A stretch of 32,741 nt of DNA. Origin: an uncultured bacterium (lineage in GTDB: Bacteria > Verrucomicrobiota > Kiritimatiellia > CAIKKV01 > CAITUY01). The notes beneath the pieces were generated by a model. That model made no database searches. It saw nothing but the letters and a program-made list of their open reading frames with translations, and had not been told where the DNA came from. Location of the stretch: contig CAITUY010000117.1 in assembly GCA_903895695.1 (NCBI GenBank), forward strand, positions 1 to 32,741. The letters are read 5' to 3'. Shown here piece by piece: positions 9,101 to 18,600 of this stretch. Each line of letters begins with the position of its first letter. The first letter of the stretch is position 1. A program made the translations under genes and the position numbers.

Positions 9101-10820
9101 GTGGGTGCCGAACGGGCGCGTGTGGTTGTCATGCTCGAATCTCTTTCTTGCGACCAATGGCGCCATCAACGTGGACGGCAAGGGCTACACGAGCTCGCCG
9201 GGCAGCGGAGACGCGTATGCGCCGGGCTATGGTCCGGGCGGCGGGGCACGCTTGTCACAGTGTTCTGGCGGTGGCGCGTATGGCGGCGCGGGCGCCAAGG
9301 AGAGCGCCAATGTTTACGGCCTGCCCTACGGACTGGCCGACCAGCCGTTCGATCCCGGCAGCGGCGGCGGCGTGGGTTGGGGCTCCCAAGGCGGAGTCGG
9401 CGGCGGCGCCGTGCGGATCGCGGCTTCGGGCAATGTGGTGTTGAACGGCCCGATCAGCGCAAACGGGACGACCACTGCGGCGAGTGGCGGGTCGGGCGGC
9501 GCGATCTGGATTGCCTGCCGCACATTGGCCGCGACCAACGGCGTTCTGTCCGCAAACGGGGGCGACGGGACCGCTGGCTCGTATGGGGCAGGCGGTGGCG
9601 GCGGACGCATCGCGGTGTCCTATGACGCCACTGCCCAGGCAGTGATCAATGCCTCGGCCAAGCCGGTCCTGACCGTGTCGGCCAACGCGGGTGCGACCGC
9701 CACGACGTATGCATCCGTCCGCAGCCGCCCGGGCTCGCTCTGGTTTACGGACAGTGGATTCTTCCCCGGCATGGTCCTGCAGGGCGGGCAGATCGTCACC
9801 CCCGGCTTCACCGCCTGGGCGCCCGGCTCGCTGTCTGTCAGCAGCGGACTCGTCGTCTTCGCGAACGGGTTCCAACTGTCCGTGGCGACCAATCTCACCA
9901 TCACGGGGGCGGCGGCCGGCCTCGAACTGACCAACGGCCTGTTGAGCGTCGGCGGGGACCTGACGGTCAACGCCGGCCTGCTGTCGGATTGGGCGCCACT
10001 CACGGGCGTGGCCAGCGTGAGCGTCGGGGGAAACCTGACACTGACCAACGGGGGTACCGCGCACCTGTACGCGGCGCCGACAAACGGCGTGATTCCCTGC
10101 GGCGCCCTGGTGACCGTGGGCGGCGACTTGGTGACGGCCGCGAACTCGTGGATCTACCCGCACTCTGACCCCACGAACGGCGGCTCGGTCTGGTTCCAGG
10201 TACAGAACCTGACCACGCGCTCAGGCGGCGGAATCGATGCGGGCGGCCTGGGCTTCGGAGGCACGATTACGGCCAACGACCAGTACGCGCGCGGGTTCGG
10301 TCCCGGCGGCGGCCAGCGAATTGGCGAGCAGAGCGGCGGCGGCGGCTACGGCGGCCTGGGCGGCGGCGCATCCCCGCGTGGGGGCGCCATCTACGGCGCC
10401 ACCAACACCCCGCTGCTGGCCGGCAGCGGCGGCGGCGGCGGATGGTCGGCTCAAGGCGGCAATGGCGGCGGCGTGATCTATGTCACAGCGAGGGGCACGA
10501 TCGCGGTGGACGGTACGCTCAGCGCCAACGGCGGTTCAACCACCAGCGGCGGCTCGGGCGGCTCTATCTACCTGCGGTGCCGACGCCTGGTGGGCGCCAC
10601 CGGCATTGTGCGGGCCGACGGCGGCGCCGGACTGAACACGACCTACGGCGCCGGCGGCGGCGGCGGGCGCATCGCGATCTGGTGCGAGCTCAACCTGGCA
10701 TCAACCAATACGTGGACCCTCTCGGTCGCCGGCGGCGGGTATTCGGCGCAGGTCACAACCGGTCAAGTGGGCACCGTGTACTTCGGCGTCTTCACCGGCA
10801 CAGTCTTCCTGCTCCAGTGA
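6162..10820 (+). CDS. Giant glycine-rich two-module exported protein (paralogue A)
   Basis: A 1552-aa protein. The ATG at 6162 follows a GGGGGAA stretch and opens a signal peptide (MNTLKAVSRSVVLLVAAFLA, then GSGAQA). Two long homologous modules, residues about 28-680 and 897-1552, each start with a tryptophan-containing strand region (NGNWSDANTWGG; NGDWNTSSIWSQ) and a series of short beta strands (GTLVFSGTSTALNA, GRVWLVCSNFYLA, INVDGKGY). Long GGGGYGG-type glycine stretches follow, alternating with hydrophobic strands (AVRIAASGSVVLNG, GGAIWITCNTF, GGGGRIAVSYD). The linker holds a fibronectin-III-like stretch (about 680-783, ending YYYRYYAMNSHGEDW) and a Calx-beta domain (about 787-893). The end is GTVYFGVFTGTVFLLQ, with no PEP-CTERM or LPXTG anchor. 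I infer a beta-solenoid-like surface or secreted protein, possibly a polysaccharide adhesin. Function is unknown. It heads a run with the hydrolase genes at 10857 and 12676. Confidence 0.88.
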   Translation: MNTLKAVSRSVVLLVAAFLAGSGAQAAPRSATQNGNWSDANTWGGSALNAGDDVIVGSSRTVTADVSSVWLTSFTNAGTLVFSGTSTALNATNMFIGGTVTHIVNTASNVPWVPDGRVWLVCSNFYLATNGSINVDGKGYTSAGASATYVAGYGPGGGARLNGGSYSGGAAYGGAGARDSANTNGLPYGQPDQPFDPGSGGGVGWGALGGVGGGAVRIAASGSVVLNGMISASGTTTQASGGSGGAIWITCNTFAASNGVLSANGGGGTHTTYGCGGGGGRIAVSYDTAAQAAANLSAKPVLTVSANQGATACPAPVRSRPGTLWFPDTGFFPSSSMQGGQINISGFTSWSPGSLTVINGLLVFTNQFCLGVSNDLTIAGAGGGLEFTNGQLSVGGNLTVNSGTLTLFSDPANVSTVLVVGVFSVTNGGGVSVYSGATNNPTQDYGALVVVSNDLRVAAGSWVYPYSHGTNGGSVKFMMRNLSIDAAGGFDATGAGFWGGDPAANPPAPGFGPGKGQRAGGNSGGGGYGGVGGGGVGYGGVTNGSLMYPLGPGSGGSGGWGGTMQGKAGGGLIRLYVARTATINGTLKANGNASISGGSGGGIYLECQTLAGMNATNQANGGNGGGASHQSGGGGGRIAIWRIPELQTANTNTWSFQALGAINSGTATQSGSNGTVYIGDLPLSWPLIDNQPVGTVALDSVQANGTLTSTGTEAAVVSVFWGTTDGTNNPAQWAYTNTFPGVYGVQTFSTNLAIPTPGLYYYRYYAMNSHGEDWATNSVVFLAGQVMLEATDPFASEDGPDPGTFTIRRPAGMTNAPITVAYSIGGTASNGTDYVGLTGTATILAGATNTTITVSPIFDQWVTTTQTVVLTLLPGPYVIGPMNVATVSIANLVFTPGVNVAVSNGDWNTSSIWSQRRPPMDGDDVLTTGIVTIAQSSALLHSFTNRGTLTFSGTNTVLTAVNMVIAGTVTHIVNTNSSAPWVPNGRVWLSCSNLFLATNGAINVDGKGYTSSPGSGDAYAPGYGPGGGARLSQCSGGGAYGGAGAKESANVYGLPYGLADQPFDPGSGGGVGWGSQGGVGGGAVRIAASGNVVLNGPISANGTTTAASGGSGGAIWIACRTLAATNGVLSANGGDGTAGSYGAGGGGGRIAVSYDATAQAVINASAKPVLTVSANAGATATTYASVRSRPGSLWFTDSGFFPGMVLQGGQIVTPGFTAWAPGSLSVSSGLVVFANGFQLSVATNLTITGAAAGLELTNGLLSVGGDLTVNAGLLSDWAPLTGVASVSVGGNLTLTNGGTAHLYAAPTNGVIPCGALVTVGGDLVTAANSWIYPHSDPTNGGSVWFQVQNLTTRSGGGIDAGGLGFGGTITANDQYARGFGPGGGQRIGEQSGGGGYGGLGGGASPRGGAIYGATNTPLLAGSGGGGGWSAQGGNGGGVIYVTARGTIAVDGTLSANGGSTTSGGSGGSIYLRCRRLVGATGIVRADGGAGLNTTYGAGGGGGRIAIWCELNLASTNTWTLSVAGGGYSAQVTTGQVGTVYFGVFTGTVFLLQ

Positions 10821-10856
10821 GCGACGCTCTGCGGGAGCGAGCAGTCGGGCGCTGAT

Positions 10857-12617
10857 ATGATTCAGTCTTGGACGCATCCTGACAGCCCCCGGATCTGGCG
10901 CAGCGTGCCGGGCACCGTGGAAAGCTACACGGACGAGGCGCTGGCGGACATTGCCGCCGAGGGATTTACCGGCGTCTGGGTCTTTTGCCTGCTCCGCGAT
11001 CTGATGGACAGCCGCGTCTTTCCCGAGTTGAACCGGCCCGGGGCGTCTGAACGCAAAGCGGCGATCCAGACGCTCATCGAGCGCGCGGCCAGGCACGGCC
11101 TCGCGCTCTACCTCTACTTCAACGACCCGGTAGGCGTGGATATCGACGACCCGTTCTGGGCGACGCAACCCGCGTTGAAGGGCGTGGAGAAGTGGCACAA
11201 ATACGCCCTATGCACGTCGACGCCCGAGGTGCAGTCCTTCTTCCGCGACGCCGTGGCCAGTGTGATGAACCCGTTGCGCGGCCTGGGCGGCGTAATTCTG
11301 ATTACCGCCTGTGAGGACCTGACGCACTGCTGGTCAAAATCCCCTGTTCGCGCGGGTGCCCCTCCGCCGACCTGCCCGCGCTGCCGGACCCGCGAACCCG
11401 CCGACCTCATTCTGGAGATCCTCCAGACGTGGGCCGACGTTCGCGCGGCCCATCCCACGCCGTACCGCATCCTGGCATGGAACTGGGAATGGTCCTATTA
11501 CTACCCCGACCCGCAGACACCGATCATCGCGCGCTTGCCGGCCGGTGTGGAGTTGCTGCTGGGCTTTGAGATGGGCGGCGAGAAGGAGTGCCAGGGACGC
11601 ATGCTCCCCGTCGGGGAGTACTCCCTGAGTTTCGCCGGACCGGGCAGACAGTTCGTCCTGACCCGCGAGGCCGTGCGCGCGACGGGTCTTGCGGTGCATG
11701 CCAAGATCGAGATCAACAACACCCACGAGTTGTGCTCGGTGCCGAATCTGCCCGTGCTCGCGACGCTGCATGCGCGCTTCGCCGCGATGACCGCCCTGGA
11801 TACCGCCGGCTTTCTGGGCTGTTGGACCATGGGCACACGCCGCACGCTCAATACGGCCGCTATGCGCCTGTTCATGCGAGATCCAACGGCTTTTGCGGAC
11901 GAACAGGTCTTCCTGGACACGTTGGCGCGCGAGTACCTGGGGCTGCGGGAGACGACCCAAGTCATCCAATCGTGGCGCGATTTCTCAGCCGCCTTCAACC
12001 ACTACCCGTTCTCCGTAGCCTTGCTCTACCACGGCCCGCATAACGACGCCCCCGCCCGCCGGCTTTCACTCCATTACGAGGGCAGGCCGACGGGACGCTC
12101 CTGGCAGGCCGACGAGCCGGGCGACGACCTGGCCCCTACGCTCATCGCTTCGCACTCCGATCGCTCGCACCTAACGCTCGATGAAGTCATTGCTGGGTTT
12201 ACGCGGATTCGCGACGGATGGGAGTCGGCGCTGCCGGCCTACGCGACGGCGTTGGCGCCCGCTGAAGGCATCGGCGAGGAGCAACGCCGCCACCGTGCGG
12301 AGGAGCGGAGCGTCGCCTGTATGCTGGCGATCCAGTTCCGTTCCATCGTCAACGTCTTCTGCTTCTACCGCGAAACTCAGCGCGTCCTGCGCGAGCAGGG
12401 CCTCGTGGCGCCCTGCACGCTCCCCCGGGACCCGGCCCTGCTGGCCCTCATGCACGCGGAAATCGCCAACGTCCGCCGCGCCCTTCCTCTCGTGGACGCA
12501 GACCCCCGTCTGGGCTACCATCAGGATGTCGGCGGCTACAAGTACAGCGGCATACTGATCCGGGCCAAGATCACGGCCATGACGGCGGAGTTACAGGGCC
12601 CGTATAAGAAGCCGTAA
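10857..12617 (+). CDS. TIM-barrel glycoside hydrolase-like protein
   Basis: A 586-aa protein beginning 36 nt after the giant gene, probably on the same transcript; the ribosome site is weak. Barrel-type strands are visible: IAAEGFTGVWVFCLLRDLMD, HGLALYLYFNDP, GGVILITACEDLTHCWSKSP, TPYRILAWNWEWSYYYP and GLAVHAKIEINNTHELC. The ACED motif (Glu153, Asp154) sits at the end of a strand where GH20-type enzymes keep acidic catalytic residues, followed by a Cys-x2-Cys pair (C173, C176; CPRC). A helical C-terminal part follows (residues about 430-586). There is no signal peptide, so it is probably cytoplasmic. I recall similar proteins with an E-x-x-x-H-C...CPRC signature in Lentisphaerae and Verrucomicrobia annotated as GH20-like, but I cannot assign a CAZy family or substrate. 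Alternatively it may be a non-catalytic sugar binder. Confidence 0.7.
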   Translation: MIQSWTHPDSPRIWRSVPGTVESYTDEALADIAAEGFTGVWVFCLLRDLMDSRVFPELNRPGASERKAAIQTLIERAARHGLALYLYFNDPVGVDIDDPFWATQPALKGVEKWHKYALCTSTPEVQSFFRDAVASVMNPLRGLGGVILITACEDLTHCWSKSPVRAGAPPPTCPRCRTREPADLILEILQTWADVRAAHPTPYRILAWNWEWSYYYPDPQTPIIARLPAGVELLLGFEMGGEKECQGRMLPVGEYSLSFAGPGRQFVLTREAVRATGLAVHAKIEINNTHELCSVPNLPVLATLHARFAAMTALDTAGFLGCWTMGTRRTLNTAAMRLFMRDPTAFADEQVFLDTLAREYLGLRETTQVIQSWRDFSAAFNHYPFSVALLYHGPHNDAPARRLSLHYEGRPTGRSWQADEPGDDLAPTLIASHSDRSHLTLDEVIAGFTRIRDGWESALPAYATALAPAEGIGEEQRRHRAEERSVACMLAIQFRSIVNVFCFYRETQRVLREQGLVAPCTLPRDPALLALMHAEIANVRRALPLVDADPRLGYHQDVGGYKYSGILIRAKITAMTAELQGPYKKP

Positions 12618-12675
12618 CACGGGGCGCCTTGACCCCGCTGCGCGCTTTGGGGACACTGTCGCCCGGGAGATCGTC

Positions 12676-15468
12676 ATGCCGCCTTTCACAGCAGCCCAGG
12701 AGTTCCTCAGCAATCGCCCCCGGGTGGTGCTCGACGGCGTCTGGCAGTTCGCCTACGACCCGACGCGCGCCGGCCGCCGCGACCGGTGGTTTGACGCCGG
12801 CCGCGAACTGCCCGAACGCATCGGTGTGCCGGGCTGTCCGCAGGCCCGGCGCTACGCGTCAGCCCAGGGCGGCCCACTGGTCCACGCCGGCCTGCCCGAG
12901 ACGCAGCCGGGCGCCTGGCTGCGCTATCCGTGCGCCCACGACGCCTGGTTCAAGCGCGCCTTCACGCTCCCGACCGCGTGGCGCGGACGCGACGTCTGGC
13001 TCCGCGTAGGCGGCGTGCTCCCTGCCGCCGAATTCTGGCTAAACGGCGTCCGCCTCGGCGCCACGGCCACCTCCCGCAGTCCCGTGCGCTGCCGCCTGCC
13101 GAAGCGGCTCGTGCGTTGGAACGGCCCGAACACCTTGACCGTCCGCGTCTATCACGCGGAACGGACCCTGAACGGGCTGTTCGACACCACCGGCTGGTGT
13201 GGGCTATATCGCTCCCTCTGGCTCGAAGCGACCGACCCGGCGCACTTCGTAGACGTCCACATTCGGACCGACATTCATCGGCCAACCGCGAAGTTCCGCA
13301 TCACCCTCGCCCGGCCGGCCGGTGCGCATCCCTTCCGGCTCGGAATCTTCGTCCACCAAGTCAATGGCCCGGGCCGCTACGAGGCGGAGGCCCGCGTGCC
13401 CGCCGCCCGCGCCGGGACGCCGCAGACCGTTGCCGTGCGGGTCCCCATGCCCGGCGCCACGCTCTGGAGCCCGGAGCAGCCGGCGCTCTATCGGGTGGAA
13501 ATCACCCTCGGCGACCCGGCTGGCGTGCGCGACAAAGCCGTCCTGCGCTTCGGGTTGCGCGAGATCCGCGCCCGGGGTTTCCACGTGCTGCTGAACGACC
13601 GGCCGGTGTTCCTGCGCGGCGGCTGCGACGATCATCTGTACCCGCAGACGGTCTGCCCGCCAGCGGACACGGCCTTCTTCCGCAAGCGCATCGCCCAGGC
13701 ACAGCGGTGCGGATTCAACTACACCAAGAGCGCCGTGGAGATCTTCACGCCCGAATTCCTCGATGCCGCCGACGAACTGGGCTACCTGGTCTGCCAGGAA
13801 ATGCCCCTGGGCATCACGGGAGAGCCCCGGGCGCGGCGCCACGATCCGCCGCCGTGGCTGCAGGCGCTGGGCCGGGAGCAGACCGCCAACATCGTGCGCG
13901 CCAGCCGCCATCATCCGAGTGTGGTCATCTACTCCATGGCCAGCGAACTGCCGGGAGAATGGGCCGCAAACCCCGCCTCGTTCCGGCTCTTCAGCCGCGA
14001 ACTTCCCGCCGTGGCCCGCCGCCTGCATCCCGAGGCGCTGATCTTCGACTGCACCGGCGAGAGCAGGCTCGCGCTCAACGACGGGCACGAGGCCATCCCG
14101 GTCCGCATCGCCCGCGGCCGGCGCGCGACCGACCTGCAGGGCTCCTGGATGCGCTTCAACGAGCAGCGCGCGCCGCTCAGCGGCCCCTTGCCGGGGCTGG
14201 GCCGCACGGTGACCAAGCCGTTCATTCTACACGAATACACGTGGATGACGTGCCTGTCCGACCCGGGCCTCGCGCGGCGGATGCGCCGCTCACCGATCCT
14301 CCCCCTGCACGTGCCGGATATGATCCGCGCCGCCCGCGCCCAGGGACAGGGACTTGAACTGCAGAGGTTGTTCGAGGTTTCGCGGCAGTTGAAGCGGGCG
14401 CTGGTCAAGGACGCCTGGGAAGCGGCGCGGGGCCACGCGAAGGTCGCCGGCTACCACCACTGGCTCGTGCACGATTTCCCGTTCTGCGCGGAAGGCGTGC
14501 TCAACGAATTTTGGGAGCCGCCTCCCGACCTCCCTGCGGCCGCGGTGCAGGCGTGCAACGGCGACACCGTTCTGCTGCTCGAGGACCGCGGGCGGCGCGA
14601 CTATGAAGCCGGCGAGCGGCCGCCTCTGGCCCTGCGCGTGTCGCATTTCGGGCCGCGCGCCCTTGAACGCGCCGAGATCCGCTGGTCCCTGCGTGCGAGC
14701 CGCCGCCGTCCCCTCGCCCGCGGCGTGGTGGCGCTCGGGCCGATGTCGTGCGGCCGGATCGTGGCGAGCCAGCCCCTGGACGTGCGACTGCCTGCAACGG
14801 CCGAACCGCAAGTGATCGAGCTTCAGGCAGAACTGCGGGACGCCGGGCGGCGCGTTTGCGAGAATCGCTGGAGTCTGTGGGTTGTGCCGGCCGTGCAACC
14901 GGGCGAAGCGGGCCACGACGCCGCTGGCGTTCGGCTCACCGAGCGGCTGGACGATGATACGCTGCAGCGATTGGCCGACGGCGGTCGGGTGCTGTACCTC
15001 GCGCCGGTCAATGCGGGACCCGCCGGCACGGGCTGGCCGCGCGGCGGCGGTGCGCCGCTCTATCGCACGATTCCCTACAATCAAGGAACAGATGGCAACA
15101 TGGGTACGTTGATCCGCGACCATCCCGCGCTCGGCGGGTTCCCGCACCAAGGCTGGTGCGACTTCTGTTTCGTGCCGTTGATCCAGGGCGCGCAGCCGCT
15201 GGCACTGGCGCCCTTCGGTCCGGGGCGCGTCCAGCCGATTATCCGGTCCATCGGCCATATGCGCACCCTGGCGGACAAGGCGTACTTGTTCGAGGCCGCG
15301 GTGGGCCGCGGCCGCCTGCTGGCGTGCAGTCTGCGCCTGCGCGAGTATCTGGACCGCAGCCCCACGGCGCGCTATCTCCTGCGTCACATGCTGGAATACC
15401 TAGGCGGCCCGATGCGGCCACGGCCAGCCGCTATTGACCTCGCCGGTCTGCGGCAGGCGCGGGTGTGA
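12676..15468 (+). CDS. Glycoside hydrolase family 2 protein
   Basis: A 930-aa protein 58 nt downstream of the TIM-barrel gene; GGGAG precedes the ATG at good spacing. The order is GH2: sugar-binding jelly roll (RVVLDGVWQFAYDP, WFKRAFTLPTAW, GGVLPAAEFWLNGVRLG, GWCGLYRSLWLEA), Ig-like domain (residues about 190-300, LWSPEQPALYRVEITL), then the TIM barrel (LNDRPVFLRGGCDDHLYPQT, GFNYTKSAVEIFTPEFLDAA, LGYLVCQEMPLG). The likely acid/base is Glu424 in VVIYSMASEL, where most members have NE. The likely nucleophile is Glu520 in FILHEYTWM, 96 residues later, a normal distance. The C-terminal 300 residues add beta-sandwich domains and a segment with LADGGRVLYLAP. There is no signal peptide. The substrate is not readable: galactosides, glucuronides, mannosides and others are all possible. 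Confidence 0.85.
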   Translation: MPPFTAAQEFLSNRPRVVLDGVWQFAYDPTRAGRRDRWFDAGRELPERIGVPGCPQARRYASAQGGPLVHAGLPETQPGAWLRYPCAHDAWFKRAFTLPTAWRGRDVWLRVGGVLPAAEFWLNGVRLGATATSRSPVRCRLPKRLVRWNGPNTLTVRVYHAERTLNGLFDTTGWCGLYRSLWLEATDPAHFVDVHIRTDIHRPTAKFRITLARPAGAHPFRLGIFVHQVNGPGRYEAEARVPAARAGTPQTVAVRVPMPGATLWSPEQPALYRVEITLGDPAGVRDKAVLRFGLREIRARGFHVLLNDRPVFLRGGCDDHLYPQTVCPPADTAFFRKRIAQAQRCGFNYTKSAVEIFTPEFLDAADELGYLVCQEMPLGITGEPRARRHDPPPWLQALGREQTANIVRASRHHPSVVIYSMASELPGEWAANPASFRLFSRELPAVARRLHPEALIFDCTGESRLALNDGHEAIPVRIARGRRATDLQGSWMRFNEQRAPLSGPLPGLGRTVTKPFILHEYTWMTCLSDPGLARRMRRSPILPLHVPDMIRAARAQGQGLELQRLFEVSRQLKRALVKDAWEAARGHAKVAGYHHWLVHDFPFCAEGVLNEFWEPPPDLPAAAVQACNGDTVLLLEDRGRRDYEAGERPPLALRVSHFGPRALERAEIRWSLRASRRRPLARGVVALGPMSCGRIVASQPLDVRLPATAEPQVIELQAELRDAGRRVCENRWSLWVVPAVQPGEAGHDAAGVRLTERLDDDTLQRLADGGRVLYLAPVNAGPAGTGWPRGGGAPLYRTIPYNQGTDGNMGTLIRDHPALGGFPHQGWCDFCFVPLIQGAQPLALAPFGPGRVQPIIRSIGHMRTLADKAYLFEAAVGRGRLLACSLRLREYLDRSPTARYLLRHMLEYLGGPMRPRPAAIDLAGLRQARV

Positions 15469-15495
15469 CCCGTCAGAACCCTACCATCAGATTGC

Positions 15496-15570
15496 GGCTC
15501 GCGAGGACGCTCGCCCTCCAGAAGAACCGTATCGATGATGCCTTTTGGAGGGCGAGCGTCCTCGCGAGCC
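15496..15570. repeat. Perfect 25-bp inverted repeat between convergent genes
   Basis: Arms 15496-15520 and 15546-15570 (beginning GGCTCGCGAGGACGCTCGCC) are exact reverse complements with a 25-nt loop. The arm carries its own small palindrome, CTCGCGAG. The element lies between the stops of the convergent GH2 gene and giant paralogue B, so it could end transcription from both sides. The arm translated in one frame reads EGERPREP, a phrase I recall from many spurious proteins of this phylum, which suggests a dispersed repeat family. Nothing else is seen in 15469-15628. Confidence 0.85.
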
Positions 15571-15628
15571 GGAAATCGTTGGGAAAGCGTTCTTCAACGG
15601 GCTACTAGAAAAGACCCCGCGTCGTTCG

Positions 15629-18600
15629 TTATCGCATCACGAAGACCGTGCCTGGCTTGCCTACCAGCATCCTCACGACTGTGCCGTCCGCGCCGTCGGT
15701 TTCCCCTCCGGTACTGTTCCTCAGCCCCTTGGCGGCGGTCGGAGCCGCCGCCGCGTAGTAGTCGATGGCGGCAGCGATCAGGATTCGCCCGCCGCCGCCA
15801 CCGCCGCTTTCCGAGCCGCCATTGGACCCATTGGCGGTGATGGCACCCGGGAGTGCGCCTTCGAATCTGCGGCACAGCAGATAAATGCCGCCACCCGACC
15901 CGCCGCCGCCATAGCCGGTGGCCCCGGTCGCGCCGCCGTTGGCGGAGATCGCGCCATTGACCGTGATCCGGTTGTTCGCTTCGACCCAGATCAGGCCTCC
16001 GCCGGCGCCGCCGCACGCCGTGCCGCCGCCCGTGCCGCTGCCGCCGCTGCTTCCCGCCTGCATCGGCGGCACGTTCGAGGATCCATACGTCGACCCACCG
16101 TTCTCGCCGGGCTTGCGGCCGTTCCCGCCGATGCCCCCGTAGCCGCCGCCGGCGCCGCTGACCGTGGCCAACCCGCCGCCCGTGCCGTAGCCGGTGCCGG
16201 CGGGCGAGCCCGAACCCGGGCCCTGCCCATAGCCGCGACCATCGGCATTGAACTGGCCGCCCGGGGAAACCACGAGGTCGGCGAGCGTGAACTTGAGCGA
16301 TCCGCCGTTTATTGGATGCGAATAAGGATACACGCTGGAATTCGTGCCGATCGTCAGGTCACCGACGATGGTCACCAGCCCGCCATAGGTCGGCCACAGC
16401 GCATTCGTCGGCCCGCTCTGGAGGCGCAGATTCCCGCCGTTGGTGACAAGCACGCTGCCGAGCACCGATAGGGTCTGGTTCGAAAGGCATATCCCAAGCC
16501 GCGACGCGCCGCTAACGGTCACGTTGCCGGCGACGGTAAGCTGTATTCCCGGATAGACGAAGTCGACCGATGTATTGGTCACCAGCAAACTACTCGGTGA
16601 CCACGTCGACACCCCGTAAACGTAAATCTTGTCGGGGAAGAGGTCGCCGAGCGAGGTCGGCAGGAACTGGGAGTCCGACAGGTAGAGGGTGCCGGCGTCC
16701 TGGTCGGTGCGGCCGGCCTGCTGCGTGCCGGTCTTGACCGAGAACGTGCACGACGGTTGCAGGCTTTCTCCCGTTTGTGCCACAGGATCGTACGCCACGG
16801 CAATGCGGCCGCCGCCCGACGCCCCCGATTCGCCGGGCGAACTCTGACCCTGGGCTTGCAGCATACCCCTGCCGCCGAAGGTGCGGCATACGATGTAGAT
16901 TCCGCCGCCCGAACCCGGGGCGCTGTAGCCCGTCGCGGTTCCGCCATTAGCCTTGATCGAGCCGTCCACCGTCACCTTGCCGGTCGCATTCACCCAGACC
17001 AAGCCGCCGCCATTGCCGGGCGACGAGTTGGCGCTCGAGGATCCGCCGCCGCCGCTACCCGGTTGGGTCGGCGCATACGGCGATCCGTACGCCGGAGTCG
17101 TGTAAATGTAGGCTTGGCCTTTGCCTCCCGCGCCGCCGTACGCGCCCCCACTGCAACTGTATTGGCCCACAGATCCGCCCCCGCCCGGCCCCTGCCCGCT
17201 TTGGCCGGATCCGCCGCCCGGATAGCCCTTTGTCGACACATCGATGCCGCCATAGGCGTTGACGGTCAGATTCGAACAGAGAATGTAGACCCGGTTCGTA
17301 TTGCCAGGCGCCGCATTCGTGTCGCAGAGGGCGTGAGTGATGACGCCATTCGACAGGACCGTGACGCTCGCGGCGCTGAGCACGGCCGCCCAGTTGGTGA
17401 AGAGCAGCGTCGCGCCGTTGCTCACGATTACCGAGGGCACGCTGGCCGAGTCGGATATCATGCACGTGCCCGATTGGATCGTCACCGGATCCTGGAGCCC
17501 CGGTATGCTGTCCGAGGGCGTCCACTTGGTCGCATCGAGCCAATTGCCGTTACCGTTCCACGCCCGGGGCGTCGGCAGCGTGCTGACGAAATTCGCCTGC
17601 ACACTGCGAGCCTGATCCATGGTCACCGTGAGCGGATTGTTGGTGCTGCCGCCGGCGCCGGTCCAGTTCAAGAACGCGTAGTTGGTGGCGGCTGTGGCCG
17701 TGATCGATACCTGGGCGCTGTTGGTGTACCAGCCGGTCCAGTCGACCGGCAACCCGCCGTGGGCTCCGGCCGTCGTTTGGAGGTACCACTGGTTGGTCCA
17801 GTTCCATGTCAGTGTCAGGTTCGTATTAATCGTGAACACCGCCTGCGTCGTCCCGTCGCCGCCCATCACGGTGCCCACATCGTTGGTCAGCGTCCACCCA
17901 TAACAAATGTAGCGGGTGCTGGCCGTCTGCTCAGCCGTCAGCGGGATGGAGTCCGTCACCGGCGTTCCGGCCGCCATCGGGTAGGTTCCATAGTCGTAAG
18001 GCGAGGAATCTCCATGGGCGGCAGGGGAACCCCGAACGACGAGGGTAAGGGGAAACGCGTCGCTCATGTGCACATAGATCGTCCCGTTCGTTCCCGTAGT
18101 GCCGCCGCCAGTACTCCCATTGGCATTCATGGAACCGGAGAAGGTGTTGGCGGTCCAATCCTTCACGGCAATACGGCCGCCCCCGCCGCCACCCGACTCC
18201 GTTCCGCCCACTCCGCCGTTGGCGGTGAACACGCCCCCGCCCGCGAGTCGCGCCATCGACAGGTAGATCCCGCCACCCGCGCCGCCACCGCCGTAGCCAC
18301 CGCCGCCTGCGCCGTTGGCCGTCAGCGTCCCGTCAACGGTGACCTGGTTCGTAACGACGAGCCACACCAGTCCCCCGCCTGCCCCGCCGATGAACGCCCC
18401 GCCCCCTGTTCCGCTGCCGCCGCCGCTGCCCGCGTAGACAGGCCGCGCGTTCGACGACCCGTAGGGTCCCCGCCCTGTCTCACCCGGCTTCACACCGTTG
18501 CCCCCCTTGCCGCCGTAGCCTCCGCCTGCGCCGCTGTACGTCGCAGGGCCGCCACCGGGTCCGTAACCCGTGGACCCACCCGCAGACCCGGACAGGTATC

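Noticed and set aside
6600..10700. Periodic GGCGGC tracts as a possible tandem-repeat or CRISPR array
   Set aside because: The periodicity is that of Gly codons within a coding frame. There are no constant repeats with unique spacers.
15545..16471. Plus-strand frame starting inside the 25-bp inverted repeat (EGERPREP...)
   Set aside because: The start is the repeat itself and the rest is antisense to giant paralogue B.
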